The position numbers were made by a program, and so were the translations under genes. A model generated the notes under the pieces. The model was not told where the DNA came from. It worked only from the letters and a program-made list of their open reading frames with translations, and searched no databases. This document shows positions 55,847 to 64,000 of a stretch of 64,000 nt of DNA, in pieces; within the stretch, counting starts at the first letter, position 1; the number at the start of each line of letters is the position of its first letter. Source of the DNA: Microvirga sp. (GTDB taxonomy: Bacteria; Pseudomonadota; Alphaproteobacteria; Rhizobiales; Beijerinckiaceae); the NCBI RefSeq assembly GCF_014699075.1, contig NZ_JACXAB010000003.1:186001-250000 (forward strand), in the 5' to 3' direction.

Positions 55847-56404
55847 ATGACATGGAGATGGACAAGTGACCGGGCAGTCTCCCCTGCTGCCATGCGGCTC
55901 GTCCTTCTGTGCACTCTGATGCATCTGTCATGGAGTGAAACTGCGCTGGCTCAGGGGATCGGCTGCGTGCTTCAAACAGCAGCAGGTTCGCAGCGGCAGA
56001 TTCTGCGCTGCCGTGACGGCCTCACCATCGAGGCTGAAGCGGGAGCGGCCTACAACCTCGTGGACCGGAACCACGACAGCCAGCCCGACGCGGTGAACCT
56101 GCAGGGCCGCGCCATCTTCATCGATGCCCCGGCGCAATCCGCGCGGCAGGGATTCCAGATCATGACCCCGCAGGCCATCGCCGCCGTGCGCGGCACGCAA
56201 TGGGTCGTCGACGTGAGCGGCACCCGGACATCCGTCTTCGTGGTGACGGGGCAGGTTGCGGTGCGGCGAGTCGCAGGCAACACCCGGGGCGTCAGTCTCG
56301 GGCCTGGACAGGGTGTCGATGTGGAGGCCGGCGCGACACCCCTGGTCGTGCGGCGCTGGCCCGCCGCCCGCGCGGCCGCCCTCCTCGCCCGCCTCGGACG
56401 TTGA
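55847..56404 (+). CDS. Secreted FecR-domain protein
   Basis: 185 residues from the ATG at 55847 (CGGAGA upstream). Signal peptide with cleavage near SETALAQG. The rest is a FecR-type beta domain: FQIMTPQAIAAVRGTQWVVD and TSVFVVTGQVAVRRVAGN are the family's TP-x(4)-VRGT and V-x-x-GxV elements. Periplasmic. Six bases separate it from the CHASE2-cyclase gene, and such pairs recur in proteobacteria, so it probably delivers a periplasmic signal to that receptor's extracytoplasmic domain. Unlike FecR proper, it has no sigma factor partner. Confidence 0.9.
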   Translation: MTWRWTSDRAVSPAAMRLVLLCTLMHLSWSETALAQGIGCVLQTAAGSQRQILRCRDGLTIEAEAGAAYNLVDRNHDSQPDAVNLQGRAIFIDAPAQSARQGFQIMTPQAIAAVRGTQWVVDVSGTRTSVFVVTGQVAVRRVAGNTRGVSLGPGQGVDVEAGATPLVVRRWPAARAAALLARLGR

Positions 56405-56410
56405 GCCTTC

Positions 56411-58315
56411 ATGAGAAGGCGATATGCCATTCCGCTGGTCGCCGCTGCCCTGGCAGGTCTCTGGGGTGCGGGGCTGGCCTTCTTCCATTGGCAGGGCGGC
56501 TCCGCTCTTCTCGATCGGCTGGAGGCTCCCCTCACCGACCTGCGATTTGTAGTTCAAGGCCCGCGCCCGGCACCGGACGGCATCACGATCCTGGCCATCG
56601 ATGACCAGACAGCGCAGCAGGTCGGCGCCTATCCCCTGCCCCGCACCACGATGGCGAAGCTCGTCTCGAATGTGGGACGCATGCATCCGAAGGCCGTCGC
56701 GCTCGACATCCTTTTCGTCGACCCGGGTCCGGCGGAGGGTGATCTTGCGCTTGCCAAGGCTCTGGGAGAGACGCGGGGCGTCTTGGCGGCCGCTGGCCTG
56801 TTCGAGCGCAGCACGCAACATGCTCCTGCCCCTGCAAGAACAGCGCCCGACGACCTTCCCACGGTCCAGAGACTCCTCCTGCCGATCGGCTCTCTGGCCA
56901 GCGCCTCGGCAATCGGCGTCGTGAACATCGCCACCGATCCGTCCGGGGTGCCGCGGCACATTCCGCTTCTGGTGCGCTCAGACTCTCAGATCATCCCGTC
57001 TTTCCCGCTGCGCACCGTGTCTGTTGCCATGGGGCGTGACCCTGTTCTCCGAGCAGGCGAAGTTGCTATCGGCGGCGTGGCAACAAGCACTGACGCCGGA
57101 TACGCGCTTGCCCTCCGCTTTTATGGCCCGTCCGGCACCATTCGCACCATCAGTGCCAGCGACGTCCTGAACGGACAGGCGGATGAAGATGCGTTTCGGG
57201 ACCGACTTGTGGTGATCGGCGCGACGGTGACGGGAGGCGGCGACGCCTTTCCGACACCCTTTGATCCGGTGTTGCCGGGCGTCGAAGTTCTGGCAACCGC
57301 GATGGCGCATCTCTTGGAGGGTGATGGATTGGTGCGCGACGGTCGCGTGCGGCTCATCGATGGGTGTGTGGCTATTCTGATGCCGATCCTGTTCGTTCTG
57401 CTCCTCGCCTGGCATCGCGGCATCTGGGGCTTTGCGATCATCGGCGGCGTCACAGCCGCATGGATCGGATTGACCTTCGCGGCTTTCACGCAAGGCATCT
57501 GGCTCAGCGCCACCCTTCCGCTGTTGGCGGCTTTGCCTCCGGCCATCGTCTTTGGTGCGACGGAGCTATGGCTCGACAGGCGCCGCGCCGACAGGCTCAG
57601 CGTGCAGAGCAGGACTTTGCGCCGTTTCCAGGCCCCGAGTCTCACCAAGAGGCTCGCCGAAGACCCTGCTTTCCTCATGAAGCCGGTGCGCCAGAAGGCA
57701 GCCATGATCTTCATCGATCTGTCGGGATTCACGGGTTTGAGCGAGCTTCTGCCTCTCGACGAAACCCGCGAGATGCTGCGTGGCTTTCACGCTCTCGTGG
57801 ATCAGGAAGCGTTGCGCCACCAAGGCATTGTTGCCAGCTTCATGGGCGATGGCGCAATGATCCTGTTCGGGTTGCCGGATGCCTCGCCTGAAGACGCCTG
57901 CCATGCCGTGGAGGCCTGCGTCGGCCTCTGTCAGCGAATGGAAGAATGGATGGCGGAATTGCCTGATCCGATCACCTCCGAGATCGGTTTCAAGATTGGC
58001 GCCCATTTCGGGGAAATCATCGCATCCCGCCTCGGCGGAGACAGCCATCAGCACATCACGGCCATCGGCGACACGGTTAATGTGGCGAGCCGGTTGATGG
58101 AAGTCGCCGCATCGCACCATGCCGATGTGGCCCTGAGCGACGATCTTCACCGCGCGGCTGGCGATGCCTGTTCAATTCTCGAATCCGGTTTCCTGGAAGG
58201 AACCTTTGCGACGGCGATCCGAGGCCGGTCCGGTTCCATTCCGATCTGGCTCTGGCGCAGGAAGCACCTAAACGTGCATTCGGGCTCCGGTGAACGTCAC
58301 CGGAGCCCATCCTGA
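56411..58315 (+). CDS. CHASE2-domain adenylate/guanylate cyclase
   Basis: 634 residues. N-terminal membrane helix (IPLVAAALAGLWGAGLAFFH), a periplasmic CHASE2 domain (about 35-310; ITILAIDDQTAQQVGAYPLP, VALDILFVDP, IGVVNIATDPSGVPRHIPLL), three more helices (about 320-400) and a class III cyclase domain. MIFIDLSGFTGLSE and FMGDGAMILFG give both metal Asp residues and AIGDTVNVASRL the transition-state Asn and Arg, so it should be active. The C-terminal 10 residues are encoded by a terminator-like palindrome. Coupled to the FecR-domain gene. Confidence 0.93.
   Translation: MRRRYAIPLVAAALAGLWGAGLAFFHWQGGSALLDRLEAPLTDLRFVVQGPRPAPDGITILAIDDQTAQQVGAYPLPRTTMAKLVSNVGRMHPKAVALDILFVDPGPAEGDLALAKALGETRGVLAAAGLFERSTQHAPAPARTAPDDLPTVQRLLLPIGSLASASAIGVVNIATDPSGVPRHIPLLVRSDSQIIPSFPLRTVSVAMGRDPVLRAGEVAIGGVATSTDAGYALALRFYGPSGTIRTISASDVLNGQADEDAFRDRLVVIGATVTGGGDAFPTPFDPVLPGVEVLATAMAHLLEGDGLVRDGRVRLIDGCVAILMPILFVLLLAWHRGIWGFAIIGGVTAAWIGLTFAAFTQGIWLSATLPLLAALPPAIVFGATELWLDRRRADRLSVQSRTLRRFQAPSLTKRLAEDPAFLMKPVRQKAAMIFIDLSGFTGLSELLPLDETREMLRGFHALVDQEALRHQGIVASFMGDGAMILFGLPDASPEDACHAVEACVGLCQRMEEWMAELPDPITSEIGFKIGAHFGEIIASRLGGDSHQHITAIGDTVNVASRLMEVAASHHADVALSDDLHRAAGDACSILESGFLEGTFATAIRGRSGSIPIWLWRRKHLNVHSGSGERHRSPS
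58282..58308. terminator. Perfect hairpin inside the end of the cyclase gene
   Basis: GGGCTCCGGTGA (58282-58293) pairs with TCACCGGAGCCC (58297-58308), loop ACG: a perfect 12-bp stem lying within the last codons of the cyclase gene, 5 bases before its stop, and 27 bases from the stop of the convergent TPR gene. No T run on either side. Confidence 0.6.
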
Positions 58316-58334
58316 TCGTCATTGAGCTTCTGGT

Positions 58335-60215
58335 TCAGAGCTGTTCGGGAGCCGGCATGCCCGTTCCAAACCAGTTCTTCTGCATGAGTGACTTGGCTTC
58401 CTCAACGGTTGCCTGATCGCCCTGCGCCTCGGCTGCACGAAGCAGCCCCGCGGCCGCCCAGCCGTTGTTCGGTGAGCGATGCAGCGCCTCGCGGAACGCC
58501 GTCGCCGCTTCAGCGGGCTTACCCTGTGCCATCAAGGCCGCTCCAAGGGATTGGTGCACGGGGTAGTACCAGTAGGGCGGCTCCATGTAGGGCAGCCTGT
58601 CCTGGATCGTCGCAGCTTCCGCGAACAGCGCCGCAGCCTGGGCCTGCTCGCCGGCATGCTGCGCAATTCTGGCCTCGATCTCGTGCACCGCAATCGAGAG
58701 CACGTCCGGCCCCGGCACGCCGGCATCGGGCAGAGCCATGATCTCAGGCCGCTTTGCCAATGTATCTATGGCGCCGGCCTCCACACGAGCCTCATCGGCT
58801 CTCCCGAGACGGGCCAGGGCAACACCGCGTGCATAGTGCCATGCGGCTTTGACATACGGGAAATCACCATCAGGTGTAGGCAGGGCCAACACGTCCTCAG
58901 GCTTCGAGAATACTGCATGGACATTGTAGGGCGCTGCCGTGATCGGCTGGGTCCAAGGCACCTCACGCTGCGCACGCTCGGACACGATCCCTGAAAGTTT
59001 CTTTGCCGCGTCCACTGCTGTTGCGCCATCGCCGCCGGTCAGGGCCGAGACCATCAGGAAGTGAACGTTATGCGCATAATATGCCTCGGAATAGAGCAGG
59101 CTGGCGCCGCCCTCATTGACAATCGCCTCATCGGCTGCCGCCGCACGCACATTGGCATCGAGACTGTCCCGCCAGCGTCCGACGCGGTACCAGATGTGGC
59201 TCGGCATATGCACCAGATGACCTGCTCCTGGCATCAAGCTTTCCAGACGGGCTGCATGAGGAGCGGCTCGCTCCGGACGGTCCGATGCTTCCACCGTGTG
59301 GATGTAGAGATGAACGGCGCCAGGATGATCCGGATTGGCTTCGATCGAGCTGGATGGCGCCGTTCCGAGCACGCCTTCCAGCAAAGTGACGATCTTTTCG
59401 GTCTTGCCTTTGGGCGTCCTGCCGCCATCAGCCCAATAATCCCACGGAGTCAGATTCATGAGGGCATCGGCCGTGAGAACCGCCACATTCGGATCGCCAG
59501 GGAAGCGCGCCTGAATTGCCTCCATGGCATCGGCATAAGCCTGATCCAGAGCCTTGCGGTCAGCCTTAGGATCGGGCGAGTGCCGTTTTGAGAGCGCCTC
59601 TACCAGAGCAGCCTGCATGTCTCCTTGAGCGGGGGCTAAACCCCGCGCCTTCTCAAGCACCGCGAGAGCACGCGTATTGGCATCTGCATCCATTGGATAG
59701 TTGATGTGCGGGCCGAGCACCCAGGCCTCACCCCAAAGGCACATGGCGCAGTTCGGGTCGAGTTCCTGCGCAGCCCTGAAGGCGCGCGCCGCTTCCGCAT
59801 GATTGAAGCCCCAGCCCAGACGGTAGCCCTGATTGAAATAGGCCTGAGCCTCTCCGTCGGGACTCTTCGTCGCCGGCCAGGAGAGCGTACCGAGATTGTC
59901 GCGCAGCGGAGGCTTGATGTCAGACGTGGGGGCAGCGGCACCGCGCGGCAGATCGCGACTGTAAGTGCCGAGCTCCGTGCGCTTCGGTTGAACGTCCTTC
60001 ATCTGCGGCTGCAGCTGTGCAACCGACATATGATGCCCGGAGCCGTGATGGTTAGGCTTCTGCAGGGCATGCAGCATGCGAACCCGCGGAGAGTCATGGT
60101 TGCCGAGCGGACATGCGAAGGCCGCACTTCCTGCCAGCAGGGCCAGAGCGGCCGTTGCTGCGAGAAAAGCGGATCGCGAGGAGCGGACACGATGGTGAGC
60201 GTTGAAGGTCGTCAT
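58335..60215 (-). CDS. Secreted tetratricopeptide-repeat protein
   Basis: 626 residues from the ATG at 60215 (GGAGG eight bases upstream). Signal peptide (AFLAATAALALLAGSAAFAC). Then TPR-like helical repeats: EAQAYFNQGYRLGWGFNHAE, ARAFRAAQELDPNCAMCLWG, and later AEAATAFREALHRSPNNGWA. The DPNCAMCLWGEAW, MPSHIWYRVGRW and NVHFL blocks belong to a conserved uncharacterised family in Bradyrhizobium/Methylobacteriaceae-type bacteria. An N-terminal CPLGNHDSPRVRMLHAL and His-rich NHHGSGHHMSVAQ suggest metal contact, which is inference. Periplasmic. Confidence 0.85.
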   Translation of the reverse strand: MTTFNAHHRVRSSRSAFLAATAALALLAGSAAFACPLGNHDSPRVRMLHALQKPNHHGSGHHMSVAQLQPQMKDVQPKRTELGTYSRDLPRGAAAPTSDIKPPLRDNLGTLSWPATKSPDGEAQAYFNQGYRLGWGFNHAEAARAFRAAQELDPNCAMCLWGEAWVLGPHINYPMDADANTRALAVLEKARGLAPAQGDMQAALVEALSKRHSPDPKADRKALDQAYADAMEAIQARFPGDPNVAVLTADALMNLTPWDYWADGGRTPKGKTEKIVTLLEGVLGTAPSSSIEANPDHPGAVHLYIHTVEASDRPERAAPHAARLESLMPGAGHLVHMPSHIWYRVGRWRDSLDANVRAAAADEAIVNEGGASLLYSEAYYAHNVHFLMVSALTGGDGATAVDAAKKLSGIVSERAQREVPWTQPITAAPYNVHAVFSKPEDVLALPTPDGDFPYVKAAWHYARGVALARLGRADEARVEAGAIDTLAKRPEIMALPDAGVPGPDVLSIAVHEIEARIAQHAGEQAQAAALFAEAATIQDRLPYMEPPYWYYPVHQSLGAALMAQGKPAEAATAFREALHRSPNNGWAAAGLLRAAEAQGDQATVEEAKSLMQKNWFGTGMPAPEQL

Positions 60216-60430
60216 GAACAGATCCTCCCTATAGCGATCAGGAGAATAGTCACGACGGTTCATCGCGTCGGTGCTCAGTGGCACACTTGTGTCGGAGAAA
60301 TTCGTGTCGAAATTTACCGTTCTCGAAAGAATTATTGTTGCAAATTAAGGATCGGGTGCGTGCCAGTAGCACAATAGCTCTGCAGGGGATCTAGTCCCCT
60401 GCCCGCAGGGCCGCAACTGAATGGCTTTGC

Positions 60431-60613
60431 TCAGACGCTGCGCTGCTCAGCTGACTGCGTCATGCGATCGGAGCGCCTTCTCTGGCGCCTCAGGCGCTTC
60501 ATCAACGCAATGGACGCAACGAGTGTGCGTTCGAGTTCGGCCAGAACGTTGTTCGTGTCCGGCGAGAGCGAGTGGTTCTTTCGTTCCAATTTCATCAGCA
60601 GCTTGTTCCGCAT
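60431..60613 (-). CDS. Possible small basic protein
   Basis: 60 residues from an ATG at 60613 (AAGGA immediately upstream; spacing is short). Helical and charged: KLLMKLERKNHSLSPDTNNV, then ALMKRLRRQRRRSDRMTQSA. Codon third positions look coding, and nothing else fills 60285-60765. The overlapping longer frames on both strands look like noise. Not recognised and easily a false positive. Confidence 0.4.
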   Translation of the reverse strand: MRNKLLMKLERKNHSLSPDTNNVLAELERTLVASIALMKRLRRQRRRSDRMTQSAEQRSV

Positions 60614-60765
60614 TTCCTTTGTGCTGCAGACACGCGTTGCCGGTGCCTGTAGGGGAAGCAAAGCGTTGCAGTGCGGCTGCAATGTGGCAGGCCCGCATAA
60701 TCAAACGACCGCAACGATATAGCTGCCACGTGACGCAATGGACAACCTGCGGCTCAAAAAGCGAA

Positions 60766-60792
60766 GCCGTCAGGATCCAGGATCCTGACGGC
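60766..60792 (-). terminator. Intrinsic terminator of hmgA
   Basis: GCCGTCAGGATCC (60766-60778) and GGATCCTGACGGC (60780-60792) form a perfect 13-bp inverted repeat. On the minus strand it is followed by TTCGCTTTTTG, a T-rich tail, just after the hmgA stop codon. Confidence 0.8.
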
Positions 60793-60813
60793 TCTCATAG
60801 AGTATTGCTTTGA

Positions 60814-62169
60814 TCAGCGTTGGTTCGGATTGAAGTGCTTCTTCAGCTTGTGGCCGTAGGAAGCATACTCCTTCTGCAGCGACTCCGTCTCGGCCGCGAA
60901 TGCCGTCACCTTCTGCGGGAAGCGCGTCTCGAACATGAACGCCAATGTACCTTCGAGCTTGTGGGGTTTCAGCTCCACATTGCTCGCTTTCTCGAACGCA
61001 TCCATATCCGGCCCGTGCGGCAGCATGGTGTTGTGCAGCGACATGCCACCCGGCACGAAGCCGCCGCCGGTCTTGGCATCGTAGACGCCATAGATCAGGC
61101 CCATGAATTCGCTCATCACGTTCATGTGGTACCACGGCGGCCGGAAGGTGTTCTCCGCCACCAGCCAGCGCTCGGGAAAGATCACGAAGTCGATGTTGGC
61201 CGTGCCGGGCGTCTCGGACGGCGAGGTGAGCACCGTGAAGATCGACGGATCCGCATGATCGTAAAGAACCGGCCCCACCGGCGAGTAGCGGCGCAGGTCA
61301 TACTTGTAGGGCGCGTAGTTGCCGTGCCAGGCGACCACATCGAGAGGCGAGTGGTCCATGTCGGCCACCCACAGGGTGCCGCCCCATTTCACGTACATCT
61401 TAGACGGCGCATCCCGGTCCTCGTAGGCCGCAACCGGCGTGAGGAAATCGCGCGGATTGGCCAGGCAGTTGGCGCCGATCGGCCCACGCTCCGGCAGGGT
61501 GAAGGCGCCACCGTAGTTCTCGCACAGATAGCCGCGGGCCGGGCCATCGCTGAGCTCCACGCGGATCTTCACGCCACGCGGAACGACGGCGATCTCGCCC
61601 GGCTCAATGTCGATGATGCCGAACTCGGTCCACAGCCGGAGCGAGCCCTGCTGCGGCACGAACAGCAGTTCGCCATCGGCGTTGTAGAAATACTCATCCA
61701 CCATCGAGCGGGTGATGAGATAGACATGCGCGCCCATCCCGGCCTGGGAGCCGGCATCGCCTGCGGTGGTAATGGTGTGGATGCCTTCCAGGAAGGAGAC
61801 GGGCTCGTCCGGGATCGGGATCGGGTCCCAGCGCATGGGCGCGATCGGCATCTCCACCTCGGTGGCCGGTGCCGTGCGCCACAGGCCACTATCGGCCTTC
61901 CGGAACTGGCCCCAATGGGACACGGTTGGGCGAATGCGGTAGAGCCAGGTGCGCTCGTTGGTGGTGCGCGGCGCCGTGAAGGGCGAGCCGGAGAGCTGCT
62001 CGGCATAGAGCCCGTAGGCGCATTTCTGGGGCGAGTTGCGCCCGATAGGCAAGGCGCCGGGGAGCGCTTCCGTCTCGAAGCCATTGCCGAAGCCGGACAT
62101 GTAGCCGGGCTGGATGGCGCTCTCGATCCTCTCGGAAGTCTGGTTAAGAGGCGGGTTCTGGACATTCAT
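60814..62169 (-). CDS. hmgA: Homogentisate 1,2-dioxygenase
   Basis: 451 residues from the ATG at 62169 ([10 protein letters not shown]), with GGAGG eight bases upstream; the frame also opens from a GTG at 62184 and an ATG at 62175. Opens the homogentisate ring to maleylacetoacetate in tyrosine/phenylalanine breakdown. [20 protein letters not shown] is the family N-terminus; [38 protein letters not shown] (iron His and Glu) and [19 protein letters not shown] (last iron His) are intact. Monocistronic with a terminator, so maiA and fahA are elsewhere. Divergent from a MarR gene. Confidence 0.97.
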   Translation of the reverse strand: MNVQNPPLNQTSERIESAIQPGYMSGFGNGFETEALPGALPIGRNSPQKCAYGLYAEQLSGSPFTAPRTTNERTWLYRIRPTVSHWGQFRKADSGLWRTAPATEVEMPIAPMRWDPIPIPDEPVSFLEGIHTITTAGDAGSQAGMGAHVYLITRSMVDEYFYNADGELLFVPQQGSLRLWTEFGIIDIEPGEIAVVPRGVKIRVELSDGPARGYLCENYGGAFTLPERGPIGANCLANPRDFLTPVAAYEDRDAPSKMYVKWGGTLWVADMDHSPLDVVAWHGNYAPYKYDLRRYSPVGPVLYDHADPSIFTVLTSPSETPGTANIDFVIFPERWLVAENTFRPPWYHMNVMSEFMGLIYGVYDAKTGGGFVPGGMSLHNTMLPHGPDMDAFEKASNVELKPHKLEGTLAFMFETRFPQKVTAFAAETESLQKEYASYGHKLKKHFNPNQR

Positions 62170-62185
62170 GGGCATGACCTCCACA

Positions 62186-62222
62186 GTTGGTCACAAATTT
62201 AACTGTCCATTTTGTAACCAAC
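62186..62222. promoter_or_regulatory. Operator shared by hmgA and the MarR gene
   Basis: GTTGGTCACAAA (62186-62197) faces TTTGTAACCAAC (62211-62222): 12-bp arms with one mismatch, 13 bases apart, centred in the 59-base divergent gap. The size and position suit a MarR dimer or HmgR-type site controlling both genes. Confidence 0.75.
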
Positions 62223-62228
62223 AATCCG

Positions 62229-62687
62229 ATGGCCAAACTCCAGCTCGAAGCCTTCCTGCCCTACCGGCTGAACCGAATCGCGGCCGCCGTCTCCCAGGAT
62301 TTCCGATCCGTCTATGGCCCGCACCACGACCTGACGATCCCGGAATGGCGGGTGCTGGCCACACTGGGGCAATTCGAACAGATGAGCGCCAAGGCCATCG
62401 GCCGGCACTCGGCCATGCACAAGACCAAGGTGAGCCGGGCGGTGCGGGCGCTGGAGGAGCGGCGCTGGCTCAGGCGACGCGCGAGCGAGGCGGACAGGCG
62501 TGAGGAGATCCTGACGCTCACCGCCCAGGGCGAGAGCGCCTACCGGCAGATCGTGCCCAAGGCGCTCGCCTTCGAGCGCCGCCTTCTTCAACAGCTCGGG
62601 TCCGATGCCGGACCTCTTCTCACCGCCTTGCGACGCCTTGAAGCTGTCGTAGAGGTCGCTGGAGAACCCGAGGACGACCGGGCCTGA
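62229..62687 (+). CDS. MarR family transcriptional regulator, probable hmgA regulator
   Basis: 152 residues from the ATG at 62229; a GTG at 62187 is inside the operator and less likely. Winged helix: LTIPEWRVLATLGQFEQMSA, AIGRHSAMHKTKVSRAVRAL (recognition helix) and EERRWLRRRASEADRREEIL (wing with Asp-x-Arg-Arg). The upstream operator and divergent hmgA suggest it represses homogentisate dioxygenase and itself, relieved by an aromatic intermediate. The ATG has no obvious Shine-Dalgarno and could be nearly leaderless. Confidence 0.9.
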   Translation: MAKLQLEAFLPYRLNRIAAAVSQDFRSVYGPHHDLTIPEWRVLATLGQFEQMSAKAIGRHSAMHKTKVSRAVRALEERRWLRRRASEADRREEILTLTAQGESAYRQIVPKALAFERRLLQQLGSDAGPLLTALRRLEAVVEVAGEPEDDRA

Positions 62688-62699
62688 CGCCCCGCGCGG

Positions 62700-64000
62700 T
62701 CAAACCGCACGGCTATGGGTGCGTCCGGAGGCGCCGAGATAGGCGTCGAAAGCCGAAGCCACGCTCCTGACCAGGAAGCGGGCGTTGTCGTTGACCGACA
62801 GCACCTCGCCCTCCAGACGGATCACTCCATCGTCCTGCAACGCGCGCAACTTCGGGATTGCCCGCAGGATGGCTGCGGGAGAGGTCTCGTGCCGGCGGCA
62901 GATCTGGCCCACATCAACCTGGAAGTCGCACATGACACGCTCGATCAGATCGGCCCGCAGGCGATCGTCGGCCGTCAGGGCATAGCCTTTCACCGTCGCG
63001 AGTTCCCCACGCACGATGCGCTCGGCATAGCGCCCGAGCACGACCTCATTTTGGGCATAGCCCTGGGTCAGCCGGCCAATGGCGGAAGCGCCGAAGCCGA
63101 TCAGCACGTCGCTCGTGTCCGTCGTGTAGCCCTGGAAGTTCCGATGCAGCACGCCGTGGACCTGAGCCTGCACCATGGAATCGTCCGGCAAGGCATAATG
63201 ATCGAGGCCGATCCGGCGGTATCCGGCGCTCATCAACGCCTCGGCAATGGCCTCAGCCTGGGCATAGCGCGCTTCGCCATCAGGCAGCGCCGCCTCGTCG
63301 ATCTTGCGCTGGTGCTTCTTGAACGACGGCACATGCGCATAGCCGAAGACGGAGAACCGGTCCGGACGAAGCGCGGTGCTCTGCCGGACCGTCTCGATGC
63401 AGGACTCCACCGTCTGGTGCGGCAGGCCGTAGATAAGATCGAAGTTGATGCCGTGGATGCCCGCTTCCCGCAGGCCGTCCGTCGCACGCGCCGTCTGCTC
63501 GAAGCTCTGAATGCGGTTGATCGCCCGCTGCACGACCGGGTCGAAGCTCTGGACGCCCAGGCTTGCACGCGTGACGCCCGCCTCTCCGAGAGCTTTCGAC
63601 ATAGCCCTCGTCAAGGTGCGCGGATCAATCTCGATTGCGACTTCGGCGGAGCTGTCGAGAGCAAATCTCTGCCTCATGAGGGCCACAAGGGCGAGAAGCT
63701 CGGACGGCTCCATGATGGTCGGGGTTCCGCCGCCGAAATGCACATGCCGCACGGCCAGAGGACGGCTCAGCCGATCCGCCACAAGCTCGATTTCACGCCG
63801 TAGAACGGCGACATAGTCGATGATCGGCGCATCGCGTTGGGTGATGGTGGTGTGGCAGCCGCAATACCAGCACATGGAGCGGCAGAACGGGACATGAAGG
63901 TAGAGGGACGCTGTGACATCCTCCGGGAGAGAGGTCAGCCATTGCCCATAGGCTTCCTGACCGATGGCATCCGAAAATTGCGGCGCCGTGGGATAGCTCG
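62700..64000 (-). CDS. hemN: Oxygen-independent coproporphyrinogen III oxidase (HemN), 5' partial
   Basis: Radical SAM enzyme that converts coproporphyrinogen III to protoporphyrinogen IX without oxygen. At least 433 residues are visible; the frame stays open to the window edge, so an ATG at 63875 (MCWYCGCHT) is not the start. SLYLHVPFCRSMCWYCGCHT carries the Cys-x3-Cys-x2-Cys iron-sulfur cluster site, here with a fourth Cys in the CWYCGC form typical of true HemN. VHFGGGTPTIMEPSELLAL, ASLGVQSFDPVVQRAINRIQ and the C-terminal HemN domain (FQVDVGQICRRHETSPAAIL) follow. Converges on the MarR gene. Confidence 0.95.
   Translation of the reverse strand, partial: SYPTAPQFSDAIGQEAYGQWLTSLPEDVTASLYLHVPFCRSMCWYCGCHTTITQRDAPIIDYVAVLRREIELVADRLSRPLAVRHVHFGGGTPTIMEPSELLALVALMRQRFALDSSAEVAIEIDPRTLTRAMSKALGEAGVTRASLGVQSFDPVVQRAINRIQSFEQTARATDGLREAGIHGINFDLIYGLPHQTVESCIETVRQSTALRPDRFSVFGYAHVPSFKKHQRKIDEAALPDGEARYAQAEAIAEALMSAGYRRIGLDHYALPDDSMVQAQVHGVLHRNFQGYTTDTSDVLIGFGASAIGRLTQGYAQNEVVLGRYAERIVRGELATVKGYALTADDRLRADLIERVMCDFQVDVGQICRRHETSPAAILRAIPKLRALQDDGVIRLEGEVLSVNDNARFLVRSVASAFDAYLGASGRTHSRAV

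Noticed and set aside
60421..60813. 130-residue rightward frame in the gap before hmgA
   Set aside because: Cys/Ser-rich without domain, no ribosome-binding site, and it reads through the hmgA terminator.
63876..64000. Treating ATG 63875 as the hemN start
   Set aside because: It would fall inside the iron-sulfur Cys motif; in-frame coding sequence continues to the window edge, so the gene is partial.

Overview
The window is a GC-rich, densely coded bacterial chromosome segment from an alphaproteobacterium, most likely Hyphomicrobiales. Methylobacteriaceae, and Microvirga within it, is my best guess from the gene complement (alphaproteobacterial glg genes, EcfG-type promoter, TamAB, an aa3-type oxidase cluster with two subunit III genes, DUF2934/DUF2188-type small proteins). 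No 16S or other marker gene is present, so the genus is inference. I see no insertion sequence, prophage, CRISPR array, tRNA or rRNA. The first gene (glgX) and the last (hemN-like) run off the window edges. 

Layout. 0-4.9 kb: glycogen metabolism, glgX converging on a glgC-glgA operon. 5-9.6 kb: envelope lipid functions (DedA, a two-HKD phospholipase D, a UPF0104 membrane protein, an endonuclease/exonuclease/phosphatase protein). 10-11.3 kb: serA behind a leader with hairpins and a possible leader peptide. 11.4-12.9 kb: two unknown proteins. 12.8-19.2 kb: a divergent catabolic locus of six genes (aminotransferase, M20 dipeptidase, threonine-dehydratase-like and ornithine-cyclodeaminase-like enzymes facing a second aminotransferase and a YheO/DauR-type regulator) with a palindromic operator candidate between the arms. 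19.2-22 kb: inositol-phosphatase-like, aldo/keto reductase and a trypsin-fold PDZ protein that has lost its catalytic triad. 22.5-24.8 kb: a globin-coupled chemoreceptor, a small protein resembling the anti-sigma factor NepR, and a small membrane protein. 24.8-32.6 kb: divergent sugar-acid uptake and catabolism (TRAP transporter, denD facing an enolase-superfamily dehydratase, a GlcD-like FAD oxidoreductase and an SDR). 

33.1-41.1 kb: a two-gene operon of hybrid histidine kinases. The larger, 1949 residues, carries nine near-identical 92-residue HAMP-pair repeats, as in the fungal NIK1/Os-1 osmosensor kinases, and lies behind an excellent match to the general-stress (EcfG) promoter. This is the most striking element here. 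41.4-48.7 kb: an orphan Bug/TctC binding protein and tamA-tamB. 48.7-53.7 kb: a 620-bp intergenic region containing a one-mismatch match to the ParB-binding parS consensus, then a five-gene cytochrome c oxidase operon. 53.8-60.2 kb: DUF2189 protein, trans-aconitate-type methyltransferase, a FecR-domain protein paired with a CHASE2-adenylate cyclase, and a large TPR protein. 60.8-64 kb: homogentisate dioxygenase divergent from a MarR regulator with a clear shared operator, and the hemN-like gene. 

Common themes are storage carbon, sugar-acid and amino-acid catabolism, envelope maintenance and stress signalling. Start codons were chosen from ribosome-binding sites and family alignment, so several are shorter than the longest open frame.
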